The notes under the pieces: model-generated
Told to the model about the DNA's origin: nothing
Database searches by the model: none
What the model saw: the letters and a program-made list of their open reading frames with translations, nothing else
Shown: positions 1-6,102 of the stretch, one piece after another
How positions within the stretch are numbered: position 1 is the first letter of the stretch
Layout: each line of letters opens with the position of its first letter
Assembly: GCA_027083665.1 (NCBI GenBank)
Contig: JALWNV010000090.1
Location: forward strand, 1-6,184
Origin: Helicobacteraceae bacterium
GTDB taxonomy: Bacteria; Campylobacterota; Campylobacteria; Campylobacterales; Sulfurimonadaceae
Direction: 5' to 3'
Length of the DNA stretch: 6,184 nucleotides
Translations under genes and position numbers: made by a program

Positions 1-55
1 CTATAATTACGCCATTGTATTGCAAAACGAATAAGTCAGGGGTTAGAAGTCGAAA
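1..55 (+). other. Leader / intergenic stretch upstream of lpxB
   Basis: This stretch can be read in two ways and the window edge prevents a choice. A perfect TATAAT lies at 2-7, which would fit a -10 box with transcription starting near base 14; any -35 region would be off the window. Alternatively, the frame beginning at base 2 is open (YNYAIVLQNE) and stops at TAA 32-34, so it could be the C-terminal tail of an upstream gene in the same operon. No strong Shine-Dalgarno precedes the lpxB ATG: AGGGG at 39-43 is about 12 bases away and AGAAG at 45-49 is weak. Confidence 0.25.
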
Positions 56-1105
56 ATGAAAGTACTTGTCAGTGCCCTGGAACATTCCGCCAACATCCAT
101 CTTAGCGCCTTGCGAAAGGAGCTGGGAAACGATATCGAATTCGTAGGAATCTTCGACAAACGTCTCGGCGACCCCCTCGTCGACCTGCGGGCCCTGGCGA
201 TCATGGGATTTGTCGATGCCCTGAAAAAACTGCGTTTTTTCTTCAAACTCGCGGACAAGATGGCCGACCTCGCGGAAACGGCGGACAAAGTCCTGCTGAT
301 GGATTCCTCCGGGTTCAATCTGCCTCTGGCGAAAAAAATCAAAAAACGCTACCCCGACAAAGAGATCATCTATTATATCCTCCCGCAGGCATGGGCATGG
401 AAACGGGGCCGGATCCCGGTACTCGAACGCACGATCGACCGCCTCGCTTCCATTTTGCCGTTTGAGAAGGAGTACTACTCAGACAACGCGCCCATCGAGT
501 ATGTCGGCCACCCTCTCCTCGACGAGATTGCGCGTTTCAAAGAGGTTGCGGACAAAACAATCACCCGTGTCACGTTCATGCCCGGCAGCCGCAAAAGCGA
601 AATCCGCCGCCTGATGCCGATCTTTCGGCAAGTGCGAAAGCGGCTCGACGCCGAAGCGCTGATCGTCGTACCCGAGCACTTCTCTAAAGAGGAGCTGAAT
701 GATCTTTACGGTACCCTTTCAGCATTCAATGTGACACACGATGCGCACCGGGCGCTTTACGAAAGCGATTTCGCCTTTATCTGCAGCGGAACCGCCACAC
801 TCGAAGCTTCGCTGATCGGAACGCCTTTCGTGCTCGCCTACGTCGCGAAGCCGCTGGACTACCTGATCGCCAAAGCATTGGTGAAGCTCGAGTATATCGG
901 ACTGGCCAACATCATGTTCGACCGCTTCAAAGGCCGGCGGCTGCATCCGGAACTGATCCAGAAGAACGTGACACCCGAAACCCTGCTCGGCGCGATGCGG
1001 AGTATGGACCGTGAAGCGTTCGTCGAGGATTCGAAAGCCCTTCGCGGCTACCTCGGACACGGCAGCGCGGAACGTGTGGCACAAATTATCGAAGGTGACG
1101 AATGA
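56..1105 (+). CDS. lpxB: Lipid-A-disaccharide synthase LpxB
   Basis: LpxB is a peripheral inner-membrane GT19 glycosyltransferase. It condenses UDP-2,3-diacylglucosamine with lipid X to make the tetra-acyl disaccharide 1-phosphate of lipid A. The 349-residue protein is complete, slightly shorter than the E. coli enzyme (382). Recognisable blocks are SALEHSANIHL (6-16), LLMDSSGFN (80-88, with D83 at the position of the essential family Asp), ILPQAWAWK (108-116), YVGHPLLDEI (149-158), FMPGSRKSEIRR (174-185, sugar-nucleotide site), SGTATLEASLIGTPF (244-258) and HPELIQ (297-302). The N-terminal SALExS form rather than GEPSGD is what I recall from Helicobacter and Campylobacter LpxB, and it is the main taxonomic clue here. 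Its stop overlaps the gnnB start (ATGA, 1102-1105). The ATG at 56 is chosen because the beta-strand MKVLVSAL begins exactly there, as in the family, although its ribosome site is weak. Identity is secure. Confidence 0.97.
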   Translation: MKVLVSALEHSANIHLSALRKELGNDIEFVGIFDKRLGDPLVDLRALAIMGFVDALKKLRFFFKLADKMADLAETADKVLLMDSSGFNLPLAKKIKKRYPDKEIIYYILPQAWAWKRGRIPVLERTIDRLASILPFEKEYYSDNAPIEYVGHPLLDEIARFKEVADKTITRVTFMPGSRKSEIRRLMPIFRQVRKRLDAEALIVVPEHFSKEELNDLYGTLSAFNVTHDAHRALYESDFAFICSGTATLEASLIGTPFVLAYVAKPLDYLIAKALVKLEYIGLANIMFDRFKGRRLHPELIQKNVTPETLLGAMRSMDREAFVEDSKALRGYLGHGSAERVAQIIEGDE

Positions 1106-2199
1106 AAATCAATTTTATCGATCTGCAGGCACAGTATCAGGCATACAAGGATGAAATCGACCGCGAAGTGGGCGAGGTCATGGCTTCGGCACAGTTTATC
1201 GGCGGTCCGAAGCTGCAAAAACTTGAAAAAGAGCTCGCGGAGTATACGGGCGCGAAACACGCCGTCGGCTGCAGCAGCGGTACCGACGCCCTGCTGCTGT
1301 CGCTGATGGCGCTCGATATCAAAGCCGGCGACGAGGTCATCACGACCCCGTTCACCTTTATCGCCACGGCCGAGGTCATCGCCTTTTTGGGGGCCAAACC
1401 TGTTTTTGTCGATATCGATGAAAGCACGTACAATATCGACCCTTCCCTGATCGAGGACGCCGTCACCGAACGCACCAAAGCGATAATCCCCGTTTCGCTC
1501 TACGGCCAGTGCGCCGACATGGACGCGATCAACGCGGTCGCGCAAAAGCACGGGCTTCCGGTCATCGAAGATGCCTGCCAGAGTTTCGGCGCCGAGTATA
1601 AAAACCGCAAGTCGTGCCACCTCTCAACGATCGGCTGCACCTCGTTCTTTCCCTCCAAGCCGCTGGGCGCTTACGGCGACGGCGGTGCCGTCTTCACCGA
1701 CGACGATGCCCTGGCCGAAAAAATCCGGATGCTGCTCAATCATGGCCAGAACGAGCGCTACCGGCACAAGCTCATCGGAATCAACGGACGACTCGACGCC
1801 ATTCAGGCAGCCGTCCTCGGCGTCAAACTTCGGCATTTCGACGACGAAGTAGCCGCACGGCAGCGTATCGGCGGCGCCTACAGCGAAAAGCTCGCTTCGG
1901 CGAACGTCGTCACACCGCAGATCGAAGCGGACCGTACCAGCGTCTTCGCCCAGTATTCCATCCGCGTCAAGCACCGCGAATCTCTCGCCGCTTCACTGAA
2001 CGGGAGGGGAATTCCCACGGCGGTACACTACCCCATGCCGCTGCATCTTCAAGAGGCGTTCGCTCCTCTGGGATACCGAAAAGGCGACTTCCCGGTCTCG
2101 GAACAAATCAGTTCGGAAATCATGTCGCTGCCGATGAGTCCCTATCTCAGCGAGGAGCAGCAAAACTACATCGTCGGCGCGCTGAAGGAGCTCGCATGA
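1102..2199 (+). CDS. gnnB: UDP-GlcNAc3N-forming aminotransferase GnnB (DegT/DnrJ/EryC1)
   Basis: This is a fold-type I, PLP-dependent sugar aminotransferase of 365 residues, a normal length for the family. Visible landmarks are the N-terminal INFIDLQAQY, the PLP-phosphate contact SSGTDALLL (58-66), TPFTFIATAE (82-91), EDACQSFGAEY (156-166, where D157 should contact the pyridine nitrogen) and SFFPSKPLGAYGDGGA (181-196), whose K186 is the Schiff-base lysine. By analogy with GnnB of Acidithiobacillus and Campylobacter, it would move an amino group from glutamate to C3 of the 3-keto UDP-GlcNAc made by the next gene product. The family also includes WbpE/WlbC-type enzymes for 2,3-diamino sugars of O-antigens. 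The position between lpxB and an lpxA homologue favours the lipid A role. GAAGGTGA at 1091-1098 is a good ribosome site, and the gene is coupled on both sides by ATGA overlaps. Confidence 0.87.
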   Translation: MKINFIDLQAQYQAYKDEIDREVGEVMASAQFIGGPKLQKLEKELAEYTGAKHAVGCSSGTDALLLSLMALDIKAGDEVITTPFTFIATAEVIAFLGAKPVFVDIDESTYNIDPSLIEDAVTERTKAIIPVSLYGQCADMDAINAVAQKHGLPVIEDACQSFGAEYKNRKSCHLSTIGCTSFFPSKPLGAYGDGGAVFTDDDALAEKIRMLLNHGQNERYRHKLIGINGRLDAIQAAVLGVKLRHFDDEVAARQRIGGAYSEKLASANVVTPQIEADRTSVFAQYSIRVKHRESLAASLNGRGIPTAVHYPMPLHLQEAFAPLGYRKGDFPVSEQISSEIMSLPMSPYLSEEQQNYIVGALKELA

Positions 2200-3095
2200 T
2201 CGATATCGCGCTTATCGGCCTGGGCTCTATGGGCCGCAACCACTACCGCATCCTCAAAAGCCTGCGTCGCGAAGTCAATATCGTCGCCTTGTGCGACGTC
2301 GTCAAAAACGGCGAATATGACGAGCCGTTCTATACCGACGTCGAAACGATGCTCGATGCTGTCAAACCCGATGCCGCCATCATCGTCGTGCCGACGTTTC
2401 TGCATAAGGAAGTCGCGCTGCGGTGTATCGAACGCGGGGTGCATATCTTTATCGAAAAACCGGCCGCTTCCACCATTACCGACGCCAGACTGATCGCCAA
2501 AGCCGTCGAAGAGGCGGGTCTGAAAAGCTGTGTCGGCCATGTCGAACGCTTCAACCCCGTCGTTCAGGCACTCAAGGAAGAGCTCAAGGATAAAGAGATC
2601 TACACGATGGCCATCACCCGCGTCGGACCGTTTCCTCCCCGGATCGCGGATGTCGGCGTCCTTACGGACCTCTCCGTGCACGATATCGACCTCATGCGCT
2701 TTATCACCCATCGCAATATCCTCGAGAAAAATATTTTCAAGTCCCGCAAGATCCACAACCATCACGAGGATAACGCGGTGCTGAGCTTCGAACTCGAAGA
2801 CGCCATCGTCGCCGAGATCCTGACCAACTGGCTGACGCCGTTTAAAAAACGCACCATCGAAGTCGCCTGCAAGGACGCCTATTTCGAAGCCGACCTCATT
2901 ACGCAGAATCTGACAGAGTACTCCGATTTCCATGTCAACAACTCCTACGTCGTGCGCGGCTGCCACATCAAAAAAGATGAGCCGCTGCTCAAGGAGGTCG
3001 AAGCCTTCATCCGCTACCTCAAAACCGGCGATCGCGGTTCGCTGGCGACGATCGAGGACAGCATCATCACCCTCGAGGTCGCGACTGAAACATGA
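2196..3095 (+). CDS. gnnA: UDP-GlcNAc 3-dehydrogenase GnnA (Gfo/Idh/MocA family)
   Basis: This NAD-dependent sugar-nucleotide oxidoreductase has 299 residues. It starts with the Rossmann dinucleotide loop GLGSMGRNH (8-16), followed by the acidic strand end ALCDV (31-35), the family EKP motif (IEKPAA, 86-91), GHVERFNP (114-121) and the catalytic-domain motif DLSVHDIDLMRF (158-169). K88 and H162 are the expected catalytic residues. The predicted reaction oxidises the 3-hydroxyl of UDP-GlcNAc to a ketone for GnnB to transaminate. The same frame is open far upstream, but that part is arginine-rich and overlaps gnnB. The ATG at 2196 is chosen because AAGGAG (2185-2190) lies five bases before it, it forms an ATGA overlap with gnnB, and the Rossmann strand follows directly. 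WbpB/WlbA O-antigen dehydrogenases are the main alternative; neighbours favour GnnA. Confidence 0.87.
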   Translation: MIDIALIGLGSMGRNHYRILKSLRREVNIVALCDVVKNGEYDEPFYTDVETMLDAVKPDAAIIVVPTFLHKEVALRCIERGVHIFIEKPAASTITDARLIAKAVEEAGLKSCVGHVERFNPVVQALKEELKDKEIYTMAITRVGPFPPRIADVGVLTDLSVHDIDLMRFITHRNILEKNIFKSRKIHNHHEDNAVLSFELEDAIVAEILTNWLTPFKKRTIEVACKDAYFEADLITQNLTEYSDFHVNNSYVVRGCHIKKDEPLLKEVEAFIRYLKTGDRGSLATIEDSIITLEVATET

Positions 3096-3823
3096 TTCAT
3101 CCTACCGCCGTTATCGAGACCGGGGCCGTTGTCGCCGAAGATGTCACCGTCGGACCGTTCAGCCGGATCGGCAAAGAGGCCGTGATCGGCAAAGGCGTCA
3201 GAATCGAAGCCCATACCCTTATAGAAGGTCCCGTCACACTCGAAGAAAACGTCCGTATTTTTTCCTTTGTCACACTCGGGAACGGAAAAGCGCCCGTCTC
3301 CGTCGGCGCCAATACATTTATCCGGGAATTCTGCCAGATCGGCAACCAGAGCGACAGCATGTCACCGCTGTCGATCGCGCCGGAGAACTTCATCATGGCC
3401 TATGTTCAGCTTTTTCCCGGCGTCCGTATCGGCTCCGGCTGCGTCCTGACCAATGCCGTCACGTTCGAAGAGAACGCCCGCTGCGAAGAGCGGGTCATCG
3501 TCGGGGGCCTGACGACGGTCGCAAAAGGATGCACCATCGGCACCGGGGTCATGGTCGGCGGCGCTTCGAACCTCAAAAGCGACGTACCGCCCTTTTGCCT
3601 GGTCGAAGGCAATCCGGCAACCGTCAAGGGACTCAACATTATCGGCCTGCGGCGCCGGTTCGACAACGCCGCGGATATCGAGAGCATCAAACAGACTTTC
3701 AAAAAGCTCTATCCGGAATTCGTCCCCTCCGAAGCCGATGCGCTCGAAGCCGTGCTTAAAAATCCGCAGGCGGAACGTTTCGCCGCTTTTATCGCCGAAC
3801 ATCACTGCCGCTACGCGGACTAA
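3092..3823 (+). CDS. lpxA: LpxA-like UDP-amino-sugar acyltransferase without the catalytic histidine
   Basis: The 243-residue protein has an N-terminal left-handed beta-helix of hexapeptide repeats (about 1-165) and an LpxA-type C-terminal helical domain (about 190-243). DVPP (164-167), GNPAT (173-177) and LNIIGLRRR (181-189) match the LpxA blocks DVPP, GNHAT and VNIEGLKRR. LpxA transfers a 3-hydroxyacyl chain from ACP to position 3 of UDP-GlcNAc, or to the 3-amine of UDP-GlcNAc3N. Aligned by eye to E. coli LpxA, H125 becomes P109, H122 becomes Q106, D126 becomes G110, H144 becomes N128 and H160 becomes A144. The loop holding K76 is about nine residues shorter. The only histidines are H3, H41, H237 and H238. 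G157 matches the ruler residue G173. It may be an amine-specific acyltransferase, an acetyltransferase of the WbpD type, or a pseudoenzyme with a standard LpxA encoded elsewhere. The fold is sure; activity is not. Confidence 0.78.
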   Translation: MIHPTAVIETGAVVAEDVTVGPFSRIGKEAVIGKGVRIEAHTLIEGPVTLEENVRIFSFVTLGNGKAPVSVGANTFIREFCQIGNQSDSMSPLSIAPENFIMAYVQLFPGVRIGSGCVLTNAVTFEENARCEERVIVGGLTTVAKGCTIGTGVMVGGASNLKSDVPPFCLVEGNPATVKGLNIIGLRRRFDNAADIESIKQTFKKLYPEFVPSEADALEAVLKNPQAERFAAFIAEHHCRYAD

Positions 3824-3832
3824 AGGAACCCC

Positions 3833-4300
3833 ATGCTTCAATTCAACTCTTACGATGACGCAACCAAGGCAAAAATCGCCGCACGGCTCAAAAACTGCAC
3901 CGATGCCGTCGGCGGTCTGAACCGTCTGCTCGGACTCATCGAAACCGTACACGCTTTCGAGAAGTCTCCCCTGCAGAACAAAACGGCTTCCTTTCACTAC
4001 GATTTCGGCAAAGTCAGCTGGAACAAAGTGCTCTTCGCCGACAAGGTCGAAACCATCGCAAAAACGGTCAAAACACACGACAGCCTGGAAAACCTGCTCG
4101 AAACGGCTTCGAAAAAAGAGCGCAACGCCCTGCGTACGCTCTTCCCCGTCACCGTAACCGTCACTCCCGACGAAGGGGACGAGTTCGTCTTTAAAGCCCT
4201 CGACACCCCCGATGACAAAACGGCACGGATCAATCCCGTATTCGAACTGCTCTTTTTCGGTTCCACCGGACTGGTGAAAAAAATCATTAAGGAGGCATAA
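3833..4300 (+). CDS. Uncharacterised 155-residue protein between lpxA-like and hemF
   Basis: I do not recognise this protein. It has no signal peptide or membrane segment and is probably cytoplasmic. The N-terminal half is rich in charged residues and looks helical (about 8-42 and 64-103). It is followed by a likely beta pair, FPVTVTVTP (104-112) then EFVFKAL (117-123), and a conserved-looking hydrophobic tail, INPVFELLFFGSTGLVKKII (133-152). There is a single cysteine (C22) and two histidines apart from each other (H40, H55), plus H82, with no obvious metal site. It begins nine bases after the lpxA-like stop, with AAAGGA (3822-3827) as ribosome site, and ends two bases before hemF, whose Shine-Dalgarno lies inside its last codons. 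That tight coupling to hemF, more than to the lipid A genes, hints at a shared role. Codon use matches its neighbours, so it is a genuine gene. Confidence 0.85.
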   Translation: MLQFNSYDDATKAKIAARLKNCTDAVGGLNRLLGLIETVHAFEKSPLQNKTASFHYDFGKVSWNKVLFADKVETIAKTVKTHDSLENLLETASKKERNALRTLFPVTVTVTPDEGDEFVFKALDTPDDKTARINPVFELLFFGSTGLVKKIIKEA

Positions 4301-4302
4301 AC

Positions 4303-5340
4303 ATGGAACGCACCTACTCCGACACCCCCGAATCCGAAGCGGCGATCGCGCTGGCGGAAAACCTGCAGCTGTATTTCGTCAACCGCCTCAACGCCCTCAG
4401 CCAGATTTTCGGTTCCGACATTCCTTTTGAAGCCGTCGAATGGTTCCGAGACGAAGGCCGCCACGGCGGGGGTATGCGCTACGAGGCCCGCGACGAGCGG
4501 CTTTTCAACCGTGCATCGGTCAACGTATCGCAGGTACACTACAGCGATATGCCGGAAAAGAAACTCGACGCCGCAAGCGCCATCTCCACCATCATCCATC
4601 CGCGCAACCCGCACGTGCCATCGATGCACATGCATATCAGCTACACCCGCATGAAAACCGGCGAAGGATACTGGCGTATCATGGCCGATCTCAACCCCGC
4701 CATCTTCTACGAAGAAGATCAGCACCGTTTTATCGAGGCCTTCAATTTCGCCGCACCGGAGCTGTTCGACCGGGGAGCTGAAGCGGGTGACCGCTACTTC
4801 TTCATCCCCGCGCTCGAACGCCATCGCGGCGTCGCGCATTTCTACCTCGAACATTTTACCAGCGGCGACTACGAACTCGACCACGCCTTTGCCAAATTTT
4901 TCGGCGAGCAGATGATCGAGACCTATATCTCCGTCATCTCCGACGCACTCGCACAGCGTACCGAAGTGACCGAAGAAGATGCCGCAGAGCAGCTGGCATA
5001 TCATACACTCTATTTTTTTCAGGTGCTGACCCTCGACCGAGGCACGACCTCTGGGCTGCTGATCCACGACCAGAACGATATCGGTATCCTTGGGTCGCTC
5101 CCTTCACACGTCGACAAAGCGCTGCTGCAGACCTGGATCGACAAAATGGAACCGCCTCAGGACGAATTGCTGATTTCGCTGATCAATGCATTGCCGTTGG
5201 GGGAAATCGTCGAGGTGGACGAAGCGGTTAAAAAACATCTGGCCGACGTGATCCGCCTGCATTACAAAGCCTATCCAGAAGCCCTTGCGATGCAGGCCGA
5301 CAGTGCCGTTGTACCGCCGACCGTGGAAAACCACAAATAA
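4303..5340 (+). CDS. hemF: Divergent oxygen-dependent coproporphyrinogen III oxidase HemF
   Basis: HemF converts two propionates of coproporphyrinogen III to vinyl groups using O2, giving protoporphyrinogen IX for haem. This 345-residue protein aligns with the family across its core: GRHGGGMR (52-59), FNRASVNVSQVH (68-79), IIHPRNPHVPSMHMH (97-111), IMADLNPAIFYEEDQH (126-141), RHRGVAHFYLEHF (173-185) and DRGTTSGLL (245-253). H99, H109 and H141 match conserved histidines of E. coli HemF. It departs at the PROSITE-type signature: KxWC is absent, HRxExRG reads ALERHRG so the fourth histidine becomes A170, and GGLFFD reads AHFYLE. It is also about 45 residues longer than E. coli HemF, with an extra C-terminal tail. 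AAGGAGG (4289-4295) seven bases before the ATG is the strongest ribosome site in the window. A HemF homologue is clear; whether it keeps full activity is open. Confidence 0.85.
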   Translation: MERTYSDTPESEAAIALAENLQLYFVNRLNALSQIFGSDIPFEAVEWFRDEGRHGGGMRYEARDERLFNRASVNVSQVHYSDMPEKKLDAASAISTIIHPRNPHVPSMHMHISYTRMKTGEGYWRIMADLNPAIFYEEDQHRFIEAFNFAAPELFDRGAEAGDRYFFIPALERHRGVAHFYLEHFTSGDYELDHAFAKFFGEQMIETYISVISDALAQRTEVTEEDAAEQLAYHTLYFFQVLTLDRGTTSGLLIHDQNDIGILGSLPSHVDKALLQTWIDKMEPPQDELLISLINALPLGEIVEVDEAVKKHLADVIRLHYKAYPEALAMQADSAVVPPTVENHK

Positions 5341-5342
5341 AC

Positions 5343-5477
5343 ATGGGACCGACGAATCTTCCGCCCGACGCGGGCGCGCATATCAACTTCTCCGCCCTTC
5401 CGGGTTTTCTCGTCTGGGCCGCCGTCATTGCCGTTATGGTCGGCTATGCATGGTATCTCGAATACGGTGATGACTGA
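5343..5477 (+). CDS. Small single-pass membrane protein, 44 residues
   Basis: This short frame starts two bases after the hemF stop and ends 14 bases before the methyltransferase. It encodes 44 residues. A polar, proline-containing N-terminus (1-19, MGPTNLPPDAG...) is followed by one hydrophobic segment (about 20-39: PGFLVWAAVIAVMVGYAWYL) and an acidic end, EYGDD. The single lysine/arginine-free segment and acidic tail give no clear topology by the positive-inside rule, since the protein contains no Lys or Arg at all. No strong Shine-Dalgarno precedes it, so translation would rely on coupling to hemF. The exact fit between its neighbours, a clean membrane segment and host-like codons support a real gene. 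It resembles in size the small subunits or assembly factors of respiratory enzymes, but I see no diagnostic motif and assign no function. Confidence 0.68.
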   Translation: MGPTNLPPDAGAHINFSALPGFLVWAAVIAVMVGYAWYLEYGDD

Positions 5478-5483
5478 AAGGAG
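5478..5483 (+). promoter_or_regulatory. Shine-Dalgarno AAGGAG followed by A8 run
   Basis: AAGGAG directly follows the stop of the 44-residue gene and lies eight bases before the methyltransferase ATG at 5492. The spacer ends in eight adenines (5485-5492) that run into the start codon. This fixes ATG 5492 as the start. Confidence 0.8.
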
Positions 5484-5491
5484 TAAAAAAA

Positions 5492-6028
5492 ATGGCGGAA
5501 AAAGACAAAGTCAAATGGGATAACAAGTACGGTGAGATGCCGACACTGCTGGAAAAAAGACCCCCCTCCAAGACCGTAAGCGCCTTTTATGCCGACGCAC
5601 CAGGAAAGCGCGCACTCGATCTCGCCTGCGGGGGCGGGAGACACACTCTCTTTCTGAGCGAACGCGGATTTTCCGTCGATGCCGTCGACATTTCGGCCGT
5701 CGCCCTCGAGGCCCTGCGGAAGAAGGCCGATGCCAAAAAGGTTACAATTATCGAAGCGGATCTCGATACCTACACTCCCGAAAAAAAGCGCTATGATCTT
5801 ATCGTCAACACCAATTATCTTGACCGTGAGCTTATCGAACGGACCAAAAATTCACTCAAGCCCTGCGGCATTTTTATCGTCGAAACCTACATGGAAGACG
5901 ATGGCAACGAAAAAAAGAACTCCAATCCGGACTTCCTTTTGAAAAAAGGCGAGCTGATAGAGATATTCTCCCATGAATTCGATGTACTCGAATATAGGGA
6001 ATTCTGGAATGAACCGTTTGAGAAGTAA
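5492..6028 (+). CDS. Class I SAM-dependent methyltransferase, TehB-like
   Basis: The 178-residue protein has a Rossmann methyltransferase fold. The N-terminal part (KVKWDNKYGE, then a helix to about 35) resembles the cap of TehB/thiopurine-type enzymes. Motif I is ALDLACGGGRHTLFLSERG (41-59), the SAM-binding glycine loop. Motif II is VDAVDISAVALEALRKKA (62-79), with the acidic residue D66 expected to hold the ribose hydroxyls. Motif III is VTIIEADLDTY (84-94), and motif IV is YDLIVNTNYLDREL (101-114), where TehB-like proteins have DFI-type segments. The C-terminal half includes PCGIFIVETY (124-133). The family contains tellurite/selenite methylating enzymes, but most members have no known substrate and none can be named here. 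Compared with the genes before it, the second half uses more AAA/AAT codons and is visibly more AT-rich. It appears to be the last gene of the run. Confidence 0.85.
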   Translation: MAEKDKVKWDNKYGEMPTLLEKRPPSKTVSAFYADAPGKRALDLACGGGRHTLFLSERGFSVDAVDISAVALEALRKKADAKKVTIIEADLDTYTPEKKRYDLIVNTNYLDRELIERTKNSLKPCGIFIVETYMEDDGNEKKNSNPDFLLKKGELIEIFSHEFDVLEYREFWNEPFEK

Positions 6029-6051
6029 TGTAGACGAATGCAGCGGATAAG

Positions 6052-6067
6052 AAAAAAAAAAAAAAAA
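6052..6067. repeat. A16 homopolymer in the intergenic gap
   Basis: Sixteen consecutive adenines follow G6051, 24 bases after the methyltransferase stop. On the minus strand it is a T16 run, but no GC-rich hairpin stands beside it, so it is not a convincing terminator for either strand. It lies about 36-51 bases upstream of the TATAAT at 6103 and could act as a flexible or phase-variable promoter-upstream tract for the next gene. Confidence 0.9.
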
Positions 6068-6102
6068 TAACGATCGGCTTCTTTGCAATCTGAATAAAAA
6101 AA

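Noticed and set aside
1614..2195. Long N-terminal extension of the GnnA frame, open from 1614
   Set aside because: It is arginine-rich, lies inside gnnB in another frame and has no family similarity. The Rossmann start, ribosome site and ATGA overlap place the true start at 2196.
2166..2966. 266-codon open frame on the minus strand
   Set aside because: It is the antisense shadow of gnnA, with biased composition and no domain signature.
2932..3759. 275-codon open frame on the plus strand overlapping gnnA and lpxA-like
   Set aside because: It is extremely arginine-rich and low-complexity, the typical +1 frame reading of a GC-rich gene; the LpxA-like frame covers the same bases with real motifs.
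3997..5067. 356-codon open frame on the minus strand
   Set aside because: It is antisense to the 155-residue gene and hemF, both well supported. Its product has no recognisable domain; long antisense frames are common in GC-rich coding DNA.
6029..6100. Rho-independent terminator after the methyltransferase
   Set aside because: No GC-rich inverted repeat followed by T residues is seen on the plus strand. CGATCG (6071-6076) is only a short palindrome, and the T16 run on the minus strand lacks a stem.
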